DNA of 64,000 nucleotides from Chrysomallon squamiferum. Its lineage: Eukaryota; Mollusca; Gastropoda; Neomphalida; Peltospiridae. Within the stretch, counting starts at the first letter, position 1; each line of letters starts with the position of its first letter. The notes beneath the pieces were generated by a model that saw only the letters and a list, made by a program, of their open reading frames with translations, ran no database searches and was not told the DNA's origin. Below, piece after piece: positions 13,660-25,268 of the stretch. The translations under genes and the position numbers were made by a program. The DNA is taken from contig CM022671.1 in assembly GCA_012295275.1 (NCBI GenBank), positions 22,584,822 through 22,648,821 on the forward strand, given 5' to 3'.

Positions 13660-13965
13660 CGTCAGACTTCATCTTACTTAGACATTATTACTGTTAACAG
13701 AAAAAACGTGCTGGAGTCCCGTGGAACGGCTGCTAAGCCTGTTAACATAGATTCCGTTTCCCCCCACAGAGCTGGTTTCGTTTCTGAATTAATACAGTCT
13801 GTAACCAGGATCCCAGAGGCTTTGCAACTGGACCTGTTCGCAGAGCTCGATGTCTTCCACAGTGTTCTGTACTGAAGTGGAGCAGCCCTGTTCAACAAAT
13901 TATTGATAAGCTTAGTGCTGGCAGGCTGTGCACTTGACATTTAATAATATTGTTTGATGACTTCT
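13660..13965. other. Non-repetitive island with an antisense open frame
   Basis: The most GC-balanced non-coding stretch of the first 25 kb. A minus-strand frame (13674-13940, 88 codons) spans it but has no recognisable domain, and I see no matching splice partners. More likely a conserved non-coding element than an exon, though a small exon cannot be excluded. Confidence 0.3.
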
Positions 13966-14129
13966 ATTAATTTGTCTGAGGAACTAATTGACCGTAATTT
14001 TTCATATTCTGGTTCTGTAACAGAATTATTTTTTTTTTACCATATCACTGTGTTTTTTTCTTTTTTTTCATACTGTCTCAGTCTCTTCAGATCTATTAAT
14101 TAGAAATAAATATATGAAAATGTGCATGT

Positions 14130-14178
14130 TGTATGTATGCGCGCACATGCGTGCATGCATACACACACACATGCACAC
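14130..14178. repeat. 49-bp unbroken alternating purine-pyrimidine tract
   Basis: Every step from 14130 to 14178 alternates pyrimidine and purine, with a GCGCGC core at about 14139-14144 flanked by TG/CA and AC repeats. This is the sequence signature of potential Z-DNA. Confidence 0.85.
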
Positions 14179-15914
14179 TGTGTAGACCAAAACCTTCATA
14201 ACAGGTGACATAAACACCAGGTAAATAACATTTAACCTGTCAAAATATAGGTTAAAAGAAATTTAAAAAAATCATGAAGAATAAATTACTTTTTTATAAC
14301 TGTAAAAAAAAAAAGAAGAAGAAACAAGAAAGATCTGTCTGTTATAAACAGCAACTTGTATCTAAATGCAGTCAAGTGTGTGCAATAAACAGTAGGTGCT
14401 CTGTAAACAATGTAAAGAATTAAGGAAGAAGTGTTAGCCATCTGTGACTGCACACTGAAAAAGGAACCGTATGTCATTTCAGGTGGTAAATACTTATGCA
14501 GAAACACTTAACACATTCTTTTACATGCTGTGCCTTACCTATGGACTTTATTATTATTGCTCTAACACAAGACCAACACAAGACCAACACATAATGAGAA
14601 TCTTGAAACAAGATGGATGTGCTGATTGTGTTTACGTACAGATGGAATGTGGGATAAACAGAAACAGTAAATAAAATATGTTCTTTGATAAATAGATGTT
14701 CAGTTATTTCCATTCATAAATAGCATCCATTCTATGCAGCAGCTTCTATTTTTGGTTGTCAGTTAATGAATTAAAGCATGCACACACTGAGTGCACATAT
14801 CAGTGATGCTGTTTTGAATATTTTTTGTCTTCTTTTTGTTAATTTCTAAAATGTTTCATCTGTTATGAAAAAGTTTGAAAAATCTGAAATGGAAATGTAT
14901 CAGGCATGCGATGAAATATGGCAGGAACAAGCATTATTGAAGAAAGAAAGTTTAGCAATGCATTTGTTAGAAATAATGATGAAAGATTTGAATGTTTTCA
15001 CCATATTCACTGTCAACAGAAGCCTTAATGATGCTGACAAATCTAGCATTGTCAGGAAATCAATAATGTGAATGGATGAACATACAAACAGACAGATGGA
15101 TAAACAGACTGATGTCTAGGTATTACCTGTATAATCTGTCGTACAGGTGTTCTTAGGAAACGTCTAAATGTTCTGTTTAAATTTTTCTTTAGTGTAATAA
15201 TAGGTTGATGTTTCTACCATCTGTGTCCTTTTCAGCAGGAATGGTCATACACACACACACACATGCAAAACAACACACACAGAGACGTGCTCTTCCCTTG
15301 TCTCTCCTTCCAGTGCTATATTCATCTAACACATTGCTACAGTTATACCTTCTTCTTTTTTTTTCAACAAAAACTAATACCACATAACCGGTTCATTTAA
15401 GAACTTTTCCCTTCAAAAAAAAAAGCAATAAAGCTGTATGACTGAACAGTGGCATAAACCAACAAAAATAATAATTTAAAAAAAAAAAAAAAAAAAAAAC
15501 TTGTTACAGTGTGGCAGTTTAAACATACAAAAGCAAACACTGCTGTCTTTGTTTGTTTTGTTTTTTCCAGTCTAAAGTAAATCTGGTATAATATCTACCC
15601 AAAAACCCTCCTCAAACAGCAAACAACCCCAAAGACCCAGCCCACCATGCTCAGACTGTTAAAATTTTACAAGACTTTGGCCTTTAACCTTGTCTGTTTC
15701 ATGTAAATTTGCAATATGTGGTTTTCTTTTCAAGCAGAAAAGCAGCAATAAATTTGGTGGGGTTTTCTTTCTTTTTTCTTTCTTTCTTTTTTTTGTTTAA
15801 ATTAAAAAGAATAATGAAGAGTGGATGAGACGAAAAAAAAAGTATATGTGGAATTTTCTTTATGAAAAGAATGGAAAATCTTTTTATCTGTTTTTCTTTT
15901 TTTTGCTTTTTTCC

Positions 15915-15927
15915 TTTTGCTTTTCCT

Positions 15928-15970
<43 letters not shown>

Positions 15971-16041
15971 TGATGTAGGAAATGCATTTGCACATACTTG
16001 TTATTTTTAACAGACTTGCTTCTTTGTTTGTGTTATTGTTG

Positions 16042-16075
<34 letters not shown>
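15915..16075. repeat. Two long poly-T runs
   Basis: Poly-T of about 39 bp (15931-15969) and about 30 bp (16045-16073), separated by unique sequence. Confidence 0.95.
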
Positions 16076-16076
<1 letters not shown>

Positions 16077-16289
16077 TTGACATGAATGCACACATGTATA
16101 TTCTGTCTAAGTCACATGAAAAGAAAGCTCAAAACTCAGAAAAGCCATCACGTAGAATACTGAAAGGTATGCATCAAATTTAAAAATATGATGAAAAACA
16201 TATGCTTAAAGGAGGTGATGGACATACACTGAGATAAAGATAAAAGGGGTGGAGGGATGGAGAGCAAAAACAACAAGGGAGGAAGTATT

Positions 16290-16544
16290 GTGAAAGAAAG
16301 AAAGAAAGAAAGAAAGAGAGTAGATTAAGGAAAAGAAAGAAAAGAAAAGTTATATAAAACCAAGATATGGAAGGAAACAAAGTAAAGAAAAAGAAAAAAC
16401 AAAGAGATAAAGAATGTAAGAAGTTAAAAAATAGAAACAAAGAAGAATGAGATAGATAAAAAGAAAAAGTTAAAGAAGAAAGATAGGCAAAAAGTTAAAG
16501 AAGAAAACAAGGAAGGAAGGGTGAAAGAGAAAAAATAATAAAAT

Positions 16545-16577
<33 letters not shown>
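16290..16577. repeat. Purine-rich tract (GAAA/GGAA) followed by (CA)n
   Basis: Almost pure A/G on the plus strand from about 16200 to 16540, including (GAAA)n at 16290-16318, then (CA)n at 16553-16577. Extended purine tracts can form unusual structures; nothing else is supported. Confidence 0.75.
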
Positions 16578-16582
<5 letters not shown>

Positions 16583-16689
16583 TATATTTCTAGTTTTCAT
16601 CATAAACTATCAAAGTATTTTGTAAAACTGAATACCACTTGCAGTAATACCCCATTTTAATCTGTTTATCTCCTTGTTTTTATCTATCA

Positions 16690-16880
16690 CAAAGAGAAAC
16701 GTTCATTAGAGACCTGCTAGCTTGTGGTTTATATAACACAAAGATAACATCTAAAAGATGCCAATTACAATTAGTCGCTGGTATCTGAAATACCTGCCTA
16801 CCTGGCAGAATACCGAAAATGCTTGGCAACTGTGGATTTTGCACCAAGAAGTGGTGGTGTGATCTAAAAACAAAGAGAAC
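16690..16880. other. Non-repetitive island
   Basis: Balanced, non-tandem sequence between simple repeats, with no coding support. Listed as a possible regulatory island only because of its contrast with the flanks. Confidence 0.2.
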
Positions 16881-17412
16881 TCAAACTGGGTTGAATTTAA
16901 ATATGTATATCTATATATGTTAAGTGAAGGAAAAAAAAAACAAGCTGGCAGAACTTCAGTTTTGTGTTTGTTTACATATCTTCATGAACTATGTTAAATA
17001 GATCAAAACAGTAATGGTTGATAATTACCCATTTGATAATTAAAGGGATAAAATAAATGGAATTTAGTGAGGCTTTTATTTATTTGTTTGTTTGTTTTTT
17101 CTGTATCTTTGTTACCTTATTTTTTTCCATAATGTTCTTTTTTTCCACTCTGTTTTATCTATAATATTCTTTTTGTTTCCTACCTGGTTTATTTTTTTCT
17201 TTCTTTCTTTTTTTCTTGTTTTTTTTTTTTTTAATAGAATTCTTTGGCTTATGTATTTTCCAAATGTCAGAATAAAAATTAAAAAATGAATTGATGAAAC
17301 ATTATTTACATATTTTGCTTTTAGTTTTTTAGTGTCTGTTGATTAGAATCAGGACAGAAAGCCAATGTTTCAAAGAGGCTGTAACATAATACTATCTGCT
17401 AATACTCCATAA

Positions 17413-17505
17413 TTTTAGATAATTTTTGGATTCTTTATATATAATGAAACTAAAATTATCTAAACTTACGAAGTATTCACAGATAATGTTTCATTAGAAT
17501 CTTAG
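17413..17505. repeat. Nested inverted repeats
   Basis: 'ttttagataatttt' (17413-17426) pairs with 'aaaattatctaaa' (17452-17464). Nearby 'taatgaaac' (about 17442-17450) pairs with 'gtttcatta' (about 17488-17496). The arms are short and AT-rich, so this could be chance or a decayed palindromic element. Confidence 0.4.
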
Positions 17506-18019
17506 ACAAATTCAGTTGGATTCCTTACGTTATCTGTGTGTGTGTGTGTGCATGAGTGTGTGCATATATGTATATATATATATATTGAAATAAAAATTAC
17601 TTCTACAGAAATTAGATTTTCACAAGCTTTTACTTCTCTCTAAAAGTCCTTTCTTAAAATTATTACTGTGTTATAATGTAAAATTCTTCGTGAATTATTT
17701 TTAAAATAATCTTAAAACTTATTTGTTTGCATAATAATATTATGCTCGAAGAAATGGTAATTTTAGGATATCAAATATTATTTCTAGTCTTGTAATAATA
17801 ATAATTAAAATTAATGAAAAAATTATATTTCTGATATTTATGTTTTTAACATATATTATTGTTCAAAAACAAAATGACTAGAGTTTCTAACATTATTATT
17901 TATTTAGTATTATCAATAATCAATAACAAGGTTATTAAAAACAAAAAAAAAAAAAAAAGAAATATTGATATTTGTCTATATCCTTCAAAACCAAAGAAAC
18001 CTTAGTTTTTGGGGTGTGT

Positions 18020-18665
18020 TTTTTCAGAAGTTATTACTTACGTGGTTTACTGTTTACTTAACAATAAAATAACACTGGTTTATTTTTGTATTAATAAGGT
18101 CCATTAAAGAGCTGTTATTTTGCTGGTAATCACATCAATACGCAATGAAAACGTAATATTGATTTGTGTTTGTATAACACTGTACTGTGAAAGCAAATGA
18201 AGCAGTGTTTCAGAAGCCATTGCTTCTGCAGTAATAACTTACCTACGAAAGACTGGATAATGAGTTATTTCTCTCATGGTAATAATATCAGCACTTAATG
18301 AACAGTTAATATTAGTCTTGGAATAATGTTGTCCTTAAGAAGCCATGGTTCAGAAGCTATTACGTCTTGCAGAGTTAATGCAGAACTAGTTGATGAGAAA
18401 ATAATTTCTGTATTTGTTTTTGTATGAAATCATCCTTCGTAATACTAAATCTTATTGAAGAACCAGTCGTGATATTCTGAGGATGTTATGGGTTATTTTT
18501 TAATTTTTTTTTTTTTTTTTTTGGGGGGGGTTGTGGTATTATTGTTGATTTTATTTATTTTTTATTTTTTTTTTAAACATAATACTTGCCTTCAAGAAAA
18601 ATGGCCAATATTTTCAGAAGCTATTATTTCTGTGGTGTTAGTCACAGAAAAAAGTCATTATCAAC
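18020..18665. repeat. Degenerate long-unit tandem repeat (cagaagctattacttctg)
   Basis: The motif 'ttcagaagctattacttctg' recurs near 18026, 18210, 18352 and 18615, each followed by a variable AT-rich segment containing 'gtaataa' or 'aataatat' pieces. Unit about 140-260 bp. Confidence 0.5.
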
Positions 18666-19309
18666 ACACCAATCTCAGACCATTGCTGTCCAAATCCCAG
18701 TGAGATAACTTTTGTTTCCATTAACAAGAGTTTGAATCTGGCTTTCTTTGTAACAACACCAACAGATGTCCCTAATGTCCAGCTTGGATTTTGGCTTTAA
18801 TGTGGACATACGTCACTGCTCTGCTATTTTAACTTAATTTATTCAGGTTTCATTTCTTTTTCTCTTGTTTTTACTTATATTTATTATCTTATATTTTATT
18901 TTATTCAATCTTACCCTTGAAGTTAGATTAAGAACACAGTTTGGTCTAAGTCTGTATTCACACAAACTTGCAGATTATAATTTTATTATTTTTTTTCTTT
19001 TTCTTAGGGCAGTATTTTGAAAATTCTCTCTTATGCTTGAGACTGTCTTATTTCTTTGTCAACCCTTTTTTTTCCCCTCCCTTCAAGTTGGACACATTCC
19101 ACTGCTTTGACCAGTCTATTCCTTCAAGATGGACAGAGGTCACCACTTTATCCACTCATTTTAATTAAACTGGACAGAGGTCATTCCCTGAACCCTGGAC
19201 ATGTAGGCAAAGGCTTCACTTCACCTTTGTCTATTTTAGTTCAACGTTTGTGGACAACTTCCACCCCTGGCTGATTTAATACTTCAAGAAGACTTTTCTT
19301 TTTCCCATG

Positions 19310-19640
19310 TCTGTAATTAACTGAACATTTCGCAGTGCTTGTAATTGGCTGTAATGGTTCTCACTCTATCTCAACAGCCTCTGCCTTCTATCAGGTTATG
19401 CAAGTTTCACCACAGACTTCAGCCATAAAAATCGCATCAGCGACAAGAGCAAGAGATTAGAGGCTTTTCAGAATGGGACATTTGACAGGCCGATAAAATT
19501 ATATGGGAGTGGTGTAGCTCTGCTAAGTGACTGTACTTAGATGCTGGTCGTGGTAATGATTCCAGGTATTTAAAATGGTCCAGTAATGGAGAGGATTTAG
19601 TTTCAGGCTTATGAACCCCGTCTGGATGGAGTTAGTTATT
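19310..19640. other. Non-repetitive island, possible regulatory element
   Basis: Over 300 bp of balanced, non-tandem sequence with many short TAAT/ATTA and GATAA words between T-rich flanks. No open frame of note. Just upstream (19085-19260) are loose copies of 'tggacagaggtca'. Confidence 0.3.
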
Positions 19641-21121
19641 TAGTTAGTGTGTGTAATGTGTTTGTTTCAGTGGTTAAATTTATTTATTTTTCAGTTTGTT
19701 TGTGTGTTTGGTAAACTGTTTTGTACATGTATTTTTTTATTATTATTATTATTACTATTATTTTTTAATTTATTTATTTATTTATTTTATTTTATTTTTA
19801 TTTATTTTTATTTTTTTTTTTTTTTTTTTTTTGGCTCTAGTTTTTAAAGATAAAAAAAAAAAAAAAAAAAAATGTTATTTGGTCAGTGAAGATGAAATTT
19901 GTTTTCTTTCTTTTTTTTTTGAAATTTTTATTTTAATATTTTTTAATAACCAGAGAAAGAAAGAGGGATTCACTATCAGAGAGGCTTTTTTTATTTTATC
20001 TGGAGTTCATATCTGTTTTATATTCAATTTATTTATTTATTCTACTTTAATATTATTATTATTATTATTTTTACATTTCATAAAACACATTGGAAAATTA
20101 ATTATGCATGCAGCACTTTACATAAACACAGATGCATATACATATTCATATATACAGCCATACTGTCACAGACATAATATATTTATTTATCTTTAAATTT
20201 GAAATATTTAAGACTCTCTTATACCCATTAATTAACATTCTGGTCTGTGGGAAGGTTAAAAACACCGCACAACACAGCTTCTTGGAATTAACAAATCTTT
20301 CAGCCATGTTGGTATGACACTAAAGAGTTGAGGCTGACAGTGTGAGATATGGCATCAAGTCTTTATGTTCGTTTAGAGTTATTGTTTCAGCTTTAGATAA
20401 ACAATAGACCTGGCAAGGGAGATAACTACATAAATCAAGGGCTAATAATAGACTCGATGAAAGTCACCCTCACAATTCAGAAAATTTAGTTTAAAGTTAT
20501 TAATTTATTATATCATCTTGGGATAAAACAGCAGCTGACAGTGGGGTTAATAATGAACAACAGATTAATTTTTTATATTTTTATGGAGTGTTTAGACTAT
20601 AATAAGTCTAAAATCATTATCAGATATCTGTTTTGTCACTGACACTGTAATATATTGCCTAGATAATGGATTATCTGTGTGTGTGTGTATGTATGTTTGT
20701 GTGTACACACATAGAGATATCTATATTTAGGGTGAAAAAACCCACAAAAAAACAAAAAGGAAAAAAAGCACAACAAAAAATATGTGAAAGTTTAGTAGAA
20801 ATGTATAAAAAAGTGTAAAAAAAAAAGTATTAAAGTTTATAACATAAGAAAAGAAAAGAAAGTGATAATGTTAAAAATGTATAAGTGATTGAACAAATAG
20901 AAAATTTTAAGGTGTTAATGTCTTCATGTCCTGTATATTAAAATATCTCAGTTTTACTCAACAAAATATTTTGGTTTTTTTTTTTTCTTTCTAAAAAGAT
21001 ATGAAGAAAGATAACAAAAAAAAGTTCTCAACAAACAAATGAGAAAAAAAAAATATGATGATTCATATTACATTATTATTCAGCTATTACATATTTCTGC
21101 ATCTTACTGGAAATGAATCTT

Positions 21122-21164
<43 letters not shown>

Positions 21165-21479
21165 AGATACATACAATACTTGGTTATTAATGTACATTAG
21201 ATCTTAATGCTGTTGACGAAAGTTCCATCATTCTCATATTTCACAATATGAAATGTTTATTAGCAAGAAAAAGTTAGGATATTTTCTTTATTTTTTTACC
21301 AATAGTTTTTCTTCCTGGTTTTTTTTTTTTTTTTATTATTTTATTTTAAATCTGAAATTGTTTCTTTTCCTATTTTTTTCTGTAAAAATGTTCCCCTATT
21401 TTTTTCCCATAATGTTCCTGTTTTTCCTTCTATTTTATCTATAATGTTCTCTTTTTTATTTCTTTCTTTTTTTTTTTTC

Positions 21480-21740
21480 CTCCCATGGCTGGTTGTCTAC
21501 TCAAAACAGAAACAAATATTGCTGGTGAAGAAATCACAGCTGTTTTGTCCATTAGACTGGCTTTCATAATCATTTAGCAGTTACCAGTTCCCAGTGTAGC
21601 TGGCAACAGATTTAAACTGCTTGGTAACCAATAGCGATGGTTATCTTTATTGACTGAGTTTTGAGATTACTAGTTCACGTCATTTGCTGCTATTAATTAA
21701 GTTTGCGGTAATTCATTTTAATTGGCTGTTTGGTTCAAGT
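21480..21740. other. Non-repetitive island
   Basis: Balanced sequence after poly-T, with no tandem structure apart from a short CTGT run at 21753-21768 just beyond it. Possible regulatory island; no coding support. Confidence 0.25.
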
Positions 21741-21821
21741 TAACTGGCCATCTGTCTGTCTGTCTGTCTTTCTAACAGGCTAACCGTGCATCTGCTTGTT
21801 CCACCCGTTCATTTTGTTGTC

Positions 21822-22060
21822 CATTCATCCATTTGTCCATTCCATTCATTTATCCATCATATCAATTCATCCAACCACCCATCTTCCAATCCATCTCCAT
21901 CCATCCATCCATCCATCCATCCATCTCTTTCATCTCTTCATCCATCCATCTCTTCATCCATCCATCTCTTCATCCAACCACCCATCTTCCAGCCAGCCAA
22001 TCATTCATCCATCCATCCATCCATCCATCCATCCATCCATCCATCTGTTTATCCAACCAA
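21822..22060. repeat. (TCCA)n microsatellite, imperfect
   Basis: Tandem CATC/TCCA units: dense at 21897-21924 and 22008-22045, with interrupted copies ('catctcttcatccat') between. It is open in three frames as Ser/Pro/His/Ile-rich peptides, which are artefacts of the tetranucleotide. Confidence 0.95.
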
Positions 22061-22815
22061 TCAGACCACTGTTATATATTTTCTGTTTTCTGTTGTTTTG
22101 TGATCCTCTGTGGACAGCAGTGACCTTGAAGCAGTGGTTTAAAACGCTGTTATTAGCCTCAACCAGCTGAGTGGAAAATAACAGAATGAAAGATGTTACT
22201 CAAATACTCTCTATCAGCTTTCACCAAATTAACCATAGGGTCTTGGATAACAACCTGTGTCGTTTATGGTTTCCATTCCACTAACTAAAACACGAAATCA
22301 CCTTTACTGTAGCTTCACTAATTGCTTTCAGGAATGGCTATAGGTGCTAAGAAATCCTTTTTCAAAGATTAAACATTTTTTTTTTTTTTTTTTTTTTTAA
22401 ATTGGTTTCTAAACTTGATTGGCTGTTGTAAGATGATATACTAATACTAATGAATTAAAATGTTTCAAATCCTCAGGTAAACAGAGCAGATTTACCTGGA
22501 AACTCGTTAAGAGAAATGACTGCCATGATATTTCGCTTTTACCCAACTCAGTTTGATTTATGATGATTATTTTTGGTTAGAAGTTAAAGAGAGATCCAAA
22601 CTAATAAATTTAAGTGAATAAAAAGATTTTAAAAAAGAAGAAACAAATAATGTTTACTGCTTTAATTGTCATTTGTCAGAAGCCATTATTTTCACTAACT
22701 GAAATAAGTTGATTTATAACTGCTGTGATTAAATTAAAGGTCCTGTATCTCTAAAATACTAAACAGAAATAGTTAATTTGTCTGGTCAACTTTGTTTTTC
22801 TCAAACAAGAGTTGA

Positions 22816-22817
<2 letters not shown>

Positions 22818-22877
<60 letters not shown>
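22818..22877. repeat. (CA)n microsatellite
   Basis: About 60 bp of pure CA. Confidence 0.97.
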
Positions 22878-22878
<1 letters not shown>

Positions 22879-23314
22879 GCATAGGTACATACAGATATAA
22901 GCACACACATACAAAGATATTTTGTTTTACATACACATTAAATGAAATGAAAACATATAATTTTGAAACTTTGAAACATTATAATGATAGAAAAATGTCT
23001 TTATGGTGAACTGAATTAAATAATATTTATTGTTTAAAAATACAAAAAATTTTTAAAAATAATTAAACAACAAAAGACAGAAAACCCTCTTTTTTAATTT
23101 AAAAAAAAGAAGAAATAAGTGATTTTGTTGTTGATGATGATGATGATGACGACAACAACAACAACAACAAAGTTAAGAAATCAAAAAATCAAACAGAATT
23201 AGTACACAAGATCAACCTCATATACAGTGTTTCACATAATAAGTCAATAAAAACAAAATTATGATCATATCTACAGTCATTGTCCCTGTTATTACATACA
23301 TCACTGAAAATAGC

Positions 23315-23317
<3 letters not shown>

Positions 23318-23357
<40 letters not shown>

Positions 23358-23380
23358 GCAGTAACAATAACAATAACAAT
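23318..23380. repeat. (TAA)n/(CAATAA)n microsatellite
   Basis: About 39 bp of ATA repeats followed by CAATAA repeats. A GATGAT/ACAACA pair lies at 23130-23170. Confidence 0.9.
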
Positions 23381-23489
23381 AAAAAATAACCAAAAGACAC
23401 CTTAACAATTTACCTAACTGCTGTTAATATATTTTTTTATTTTTTTTTGTTGAAAAAGAATAATAAGAAAAAGGGTACAGACAAGAGGT

Positions 23490-23730
23490 CACATGGTTTA
23501 TCCAATTTCAGACAATGGAAACTTGGCTTGAACATGGCATGGTAATACCTGTAATTATTTTCTACCTGTTAGTAAAGGTATGGGTTAAGTACACCTCTGT
23601 CATTGTTGATGACAGGTTTACCTGGAGCCATTAGACTGCAAGTCTTTATCCAGGTGTATCACATTTCAAGACTTGCATGTCACAGTGTAAACAGTCTTTC
23701 TGTTTGTACCCTGCCATTATTGAGGTGGGT
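23490..23730. other. Non-repetitive island
   Basis: Balanced sequence with repeated 'acctg' words ('aatacctg', 'tctacctg', 'tttacctgg'). CACCTG-type E boxes bind bHLH and zinc-finger factors, but only ACCTG is common here. No coding support. Confidence 0.25.
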
Positions 23731-23924
23731 TTTTTTTAAATTATAATTATTATTGTTATTATTATTACAGTTACTATTATTGCTATTTTTATGTTTTAAT
23801 TTAAGCATATTCAAGAACAACCCTCTTTTTGTTATTTAATGTCCCCTCAAATCAACAGAAGAATAATATTTTATTTTTTTTTCTTCTTCTTCTTCTTCTT
23901 ATTATGATTATGATTATGATTATG

Positions 23925-23961
<37 letters not shown>

Positions 23962-24464
23962 ATTTGTGAACACTTTTTAAAAACAAAGTTTTGTTTATGT
24001 TTAATTTAAATTGCATTAAAATTTTGAATTTTTAAGGGTTTTTTATCTAATATTTGTTACTGATAAATGATACTTAAAAAACAGAGATCATTTTCTTATT
24101 TATTTAATATCTGTCAAACTGATGAAAAAGATCAATTTATAACAATTATTATTATTGTTATTACTACTGAACCACATTTGAAAAAACAAAGCACAGTTAA
24201 TGTTTATTTAATGTGTGTAAAATCATTAATTCTTTATTGATATTTTAAATTTTTTCTTTACATGAATCATATTTAAAAAAAAAAAAACCCATTAAAGATA
24301 GCTTTATTTTTAACACCTGACAAATTACTAGAAAAGCCTTTTTTTCTTTTTCTTTTTTTTTTAAATTATGTTTTGCATATGTTTCACATACCTGTTCCCA
24401 GCTTGTCATAGGTTATGACAAATAATAATTTTATTATGCTGTAAAGTTTAATGGTTTTCCATAT

Positions 24465-24725
24465 TGTTAAACTGCAGATGTGCATGGCAATAATGTTTGC
24501 TCATTTTTCAAGATTGGGTTCAGATTGGGCCGGTTTATTCTCTCTTTGATAAGAAACCTTTGAAATCATGCACTGGGGTGACCTTTAAATGCAGAGTCAA
24601 GTGCATTTACATGCACAATGGCGTGCACTCCAAAGAAACATGAAGAGATAAATGAGGCTGTAATGGTCTAGCTTTTCTCTGTGACTTTAATGGCCCATTG
24701 AATGAGCTGTCTAGAATTTTTTTTG
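24465..24725. other. Non-repetitive island about 350 bp upstream of the first visible exon
   Basis: Balanced stretch rich in TGCA words ('agtgcatttacatgcacaatgg') and lacking tandem repeats. It could be a splicing or transcriptional regulatory element; no coding support. Confidence 0.3.
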
Positions 24726-24906
24726 AAAAAAAAAAAAAGAAATCAACTTTGTTGAATTAATTTGTTTCTAGAAGAGATTGGACAGTTCATTTAATTTTCA
24801 TTCAGTTCATTGTTATAATAGCAAGGTGTCAGATGTAATTTTCATTTATAAAATTTGAAAAGTATCATTTATATTTATTTAGACTGATTGATTGGTTGAT
24901 TGATTG

Positions 24907-24968
<62 letters not shown>

Positions 24969-25062
24969 AATCATTATCACCATCATCATCATCTCCATAA
25001 TTATTATCATTATTAATATTATTATTATTATTATTACTATTATTTATTTATTTATTTATTTA
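24907..25062. repeat. (TTA)n and (TTTA)n abutting a splice acceptor
   Basis: Pure TTA for about 60 bp, an interrupted TTA/TCA segment, then (TTTA)n running into the 'ttttcag' acceptor at 25063-25069. The microsatellite occupies the branch-point and polypyrimidine region of the next exon, so its length could influence splicing. Confidence 0.95.
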
Positions 25063-25069
25063 TTTTCAG

Positions 25070-25268
25070 ACGTCAAGAAATCTTCAGGTGGCAGTTTGAG
25101 ATTGATGACTTTGTTAAAGGTGAAGAGACAGGCAGAATAATATGGACTATAGACTACAAGAAGAATGCTCCATCAATACAGTCCTATTACCATGCTAGGA
25201 ATTCTCGAGTGACCACCAGAATTAGAATTGCTAAGAGACATCAAAAATGGACTGTTCCTGTGTTGAAG
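25070..25268 (+). CDS. TMEM132: TMEM132-like exon a (first visible)
   Basis: Acceptor 'ttttcag', donor 'aag|gtcagt'. The exon starts with one base of a split codon and then reads RQEIFRWQFEIDDFVKG, ending in frame at WTVPVLK. The neighbouring frame is also open, but its product is not family-like. 199 bp. Confidence 0.88.

Noticed and set aside
15699-16091. 130-codon Lys-rich minus-strand frame
   Set aside because: Translation of poly-T runs read as poly-A on the other strand.
21786-22170. His/Pro/Ser-rich repeat protein, or a CRISPR-like array
   Set aside because: It is a TCCA tetranucleotide microsatellite open in three frames; there are no spacers and the context is an animal genome.
22751-22936. 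Cys/Val-rich secreted peptide on the minus strand
   Set aside because: It is the translation of a (GT)n run.
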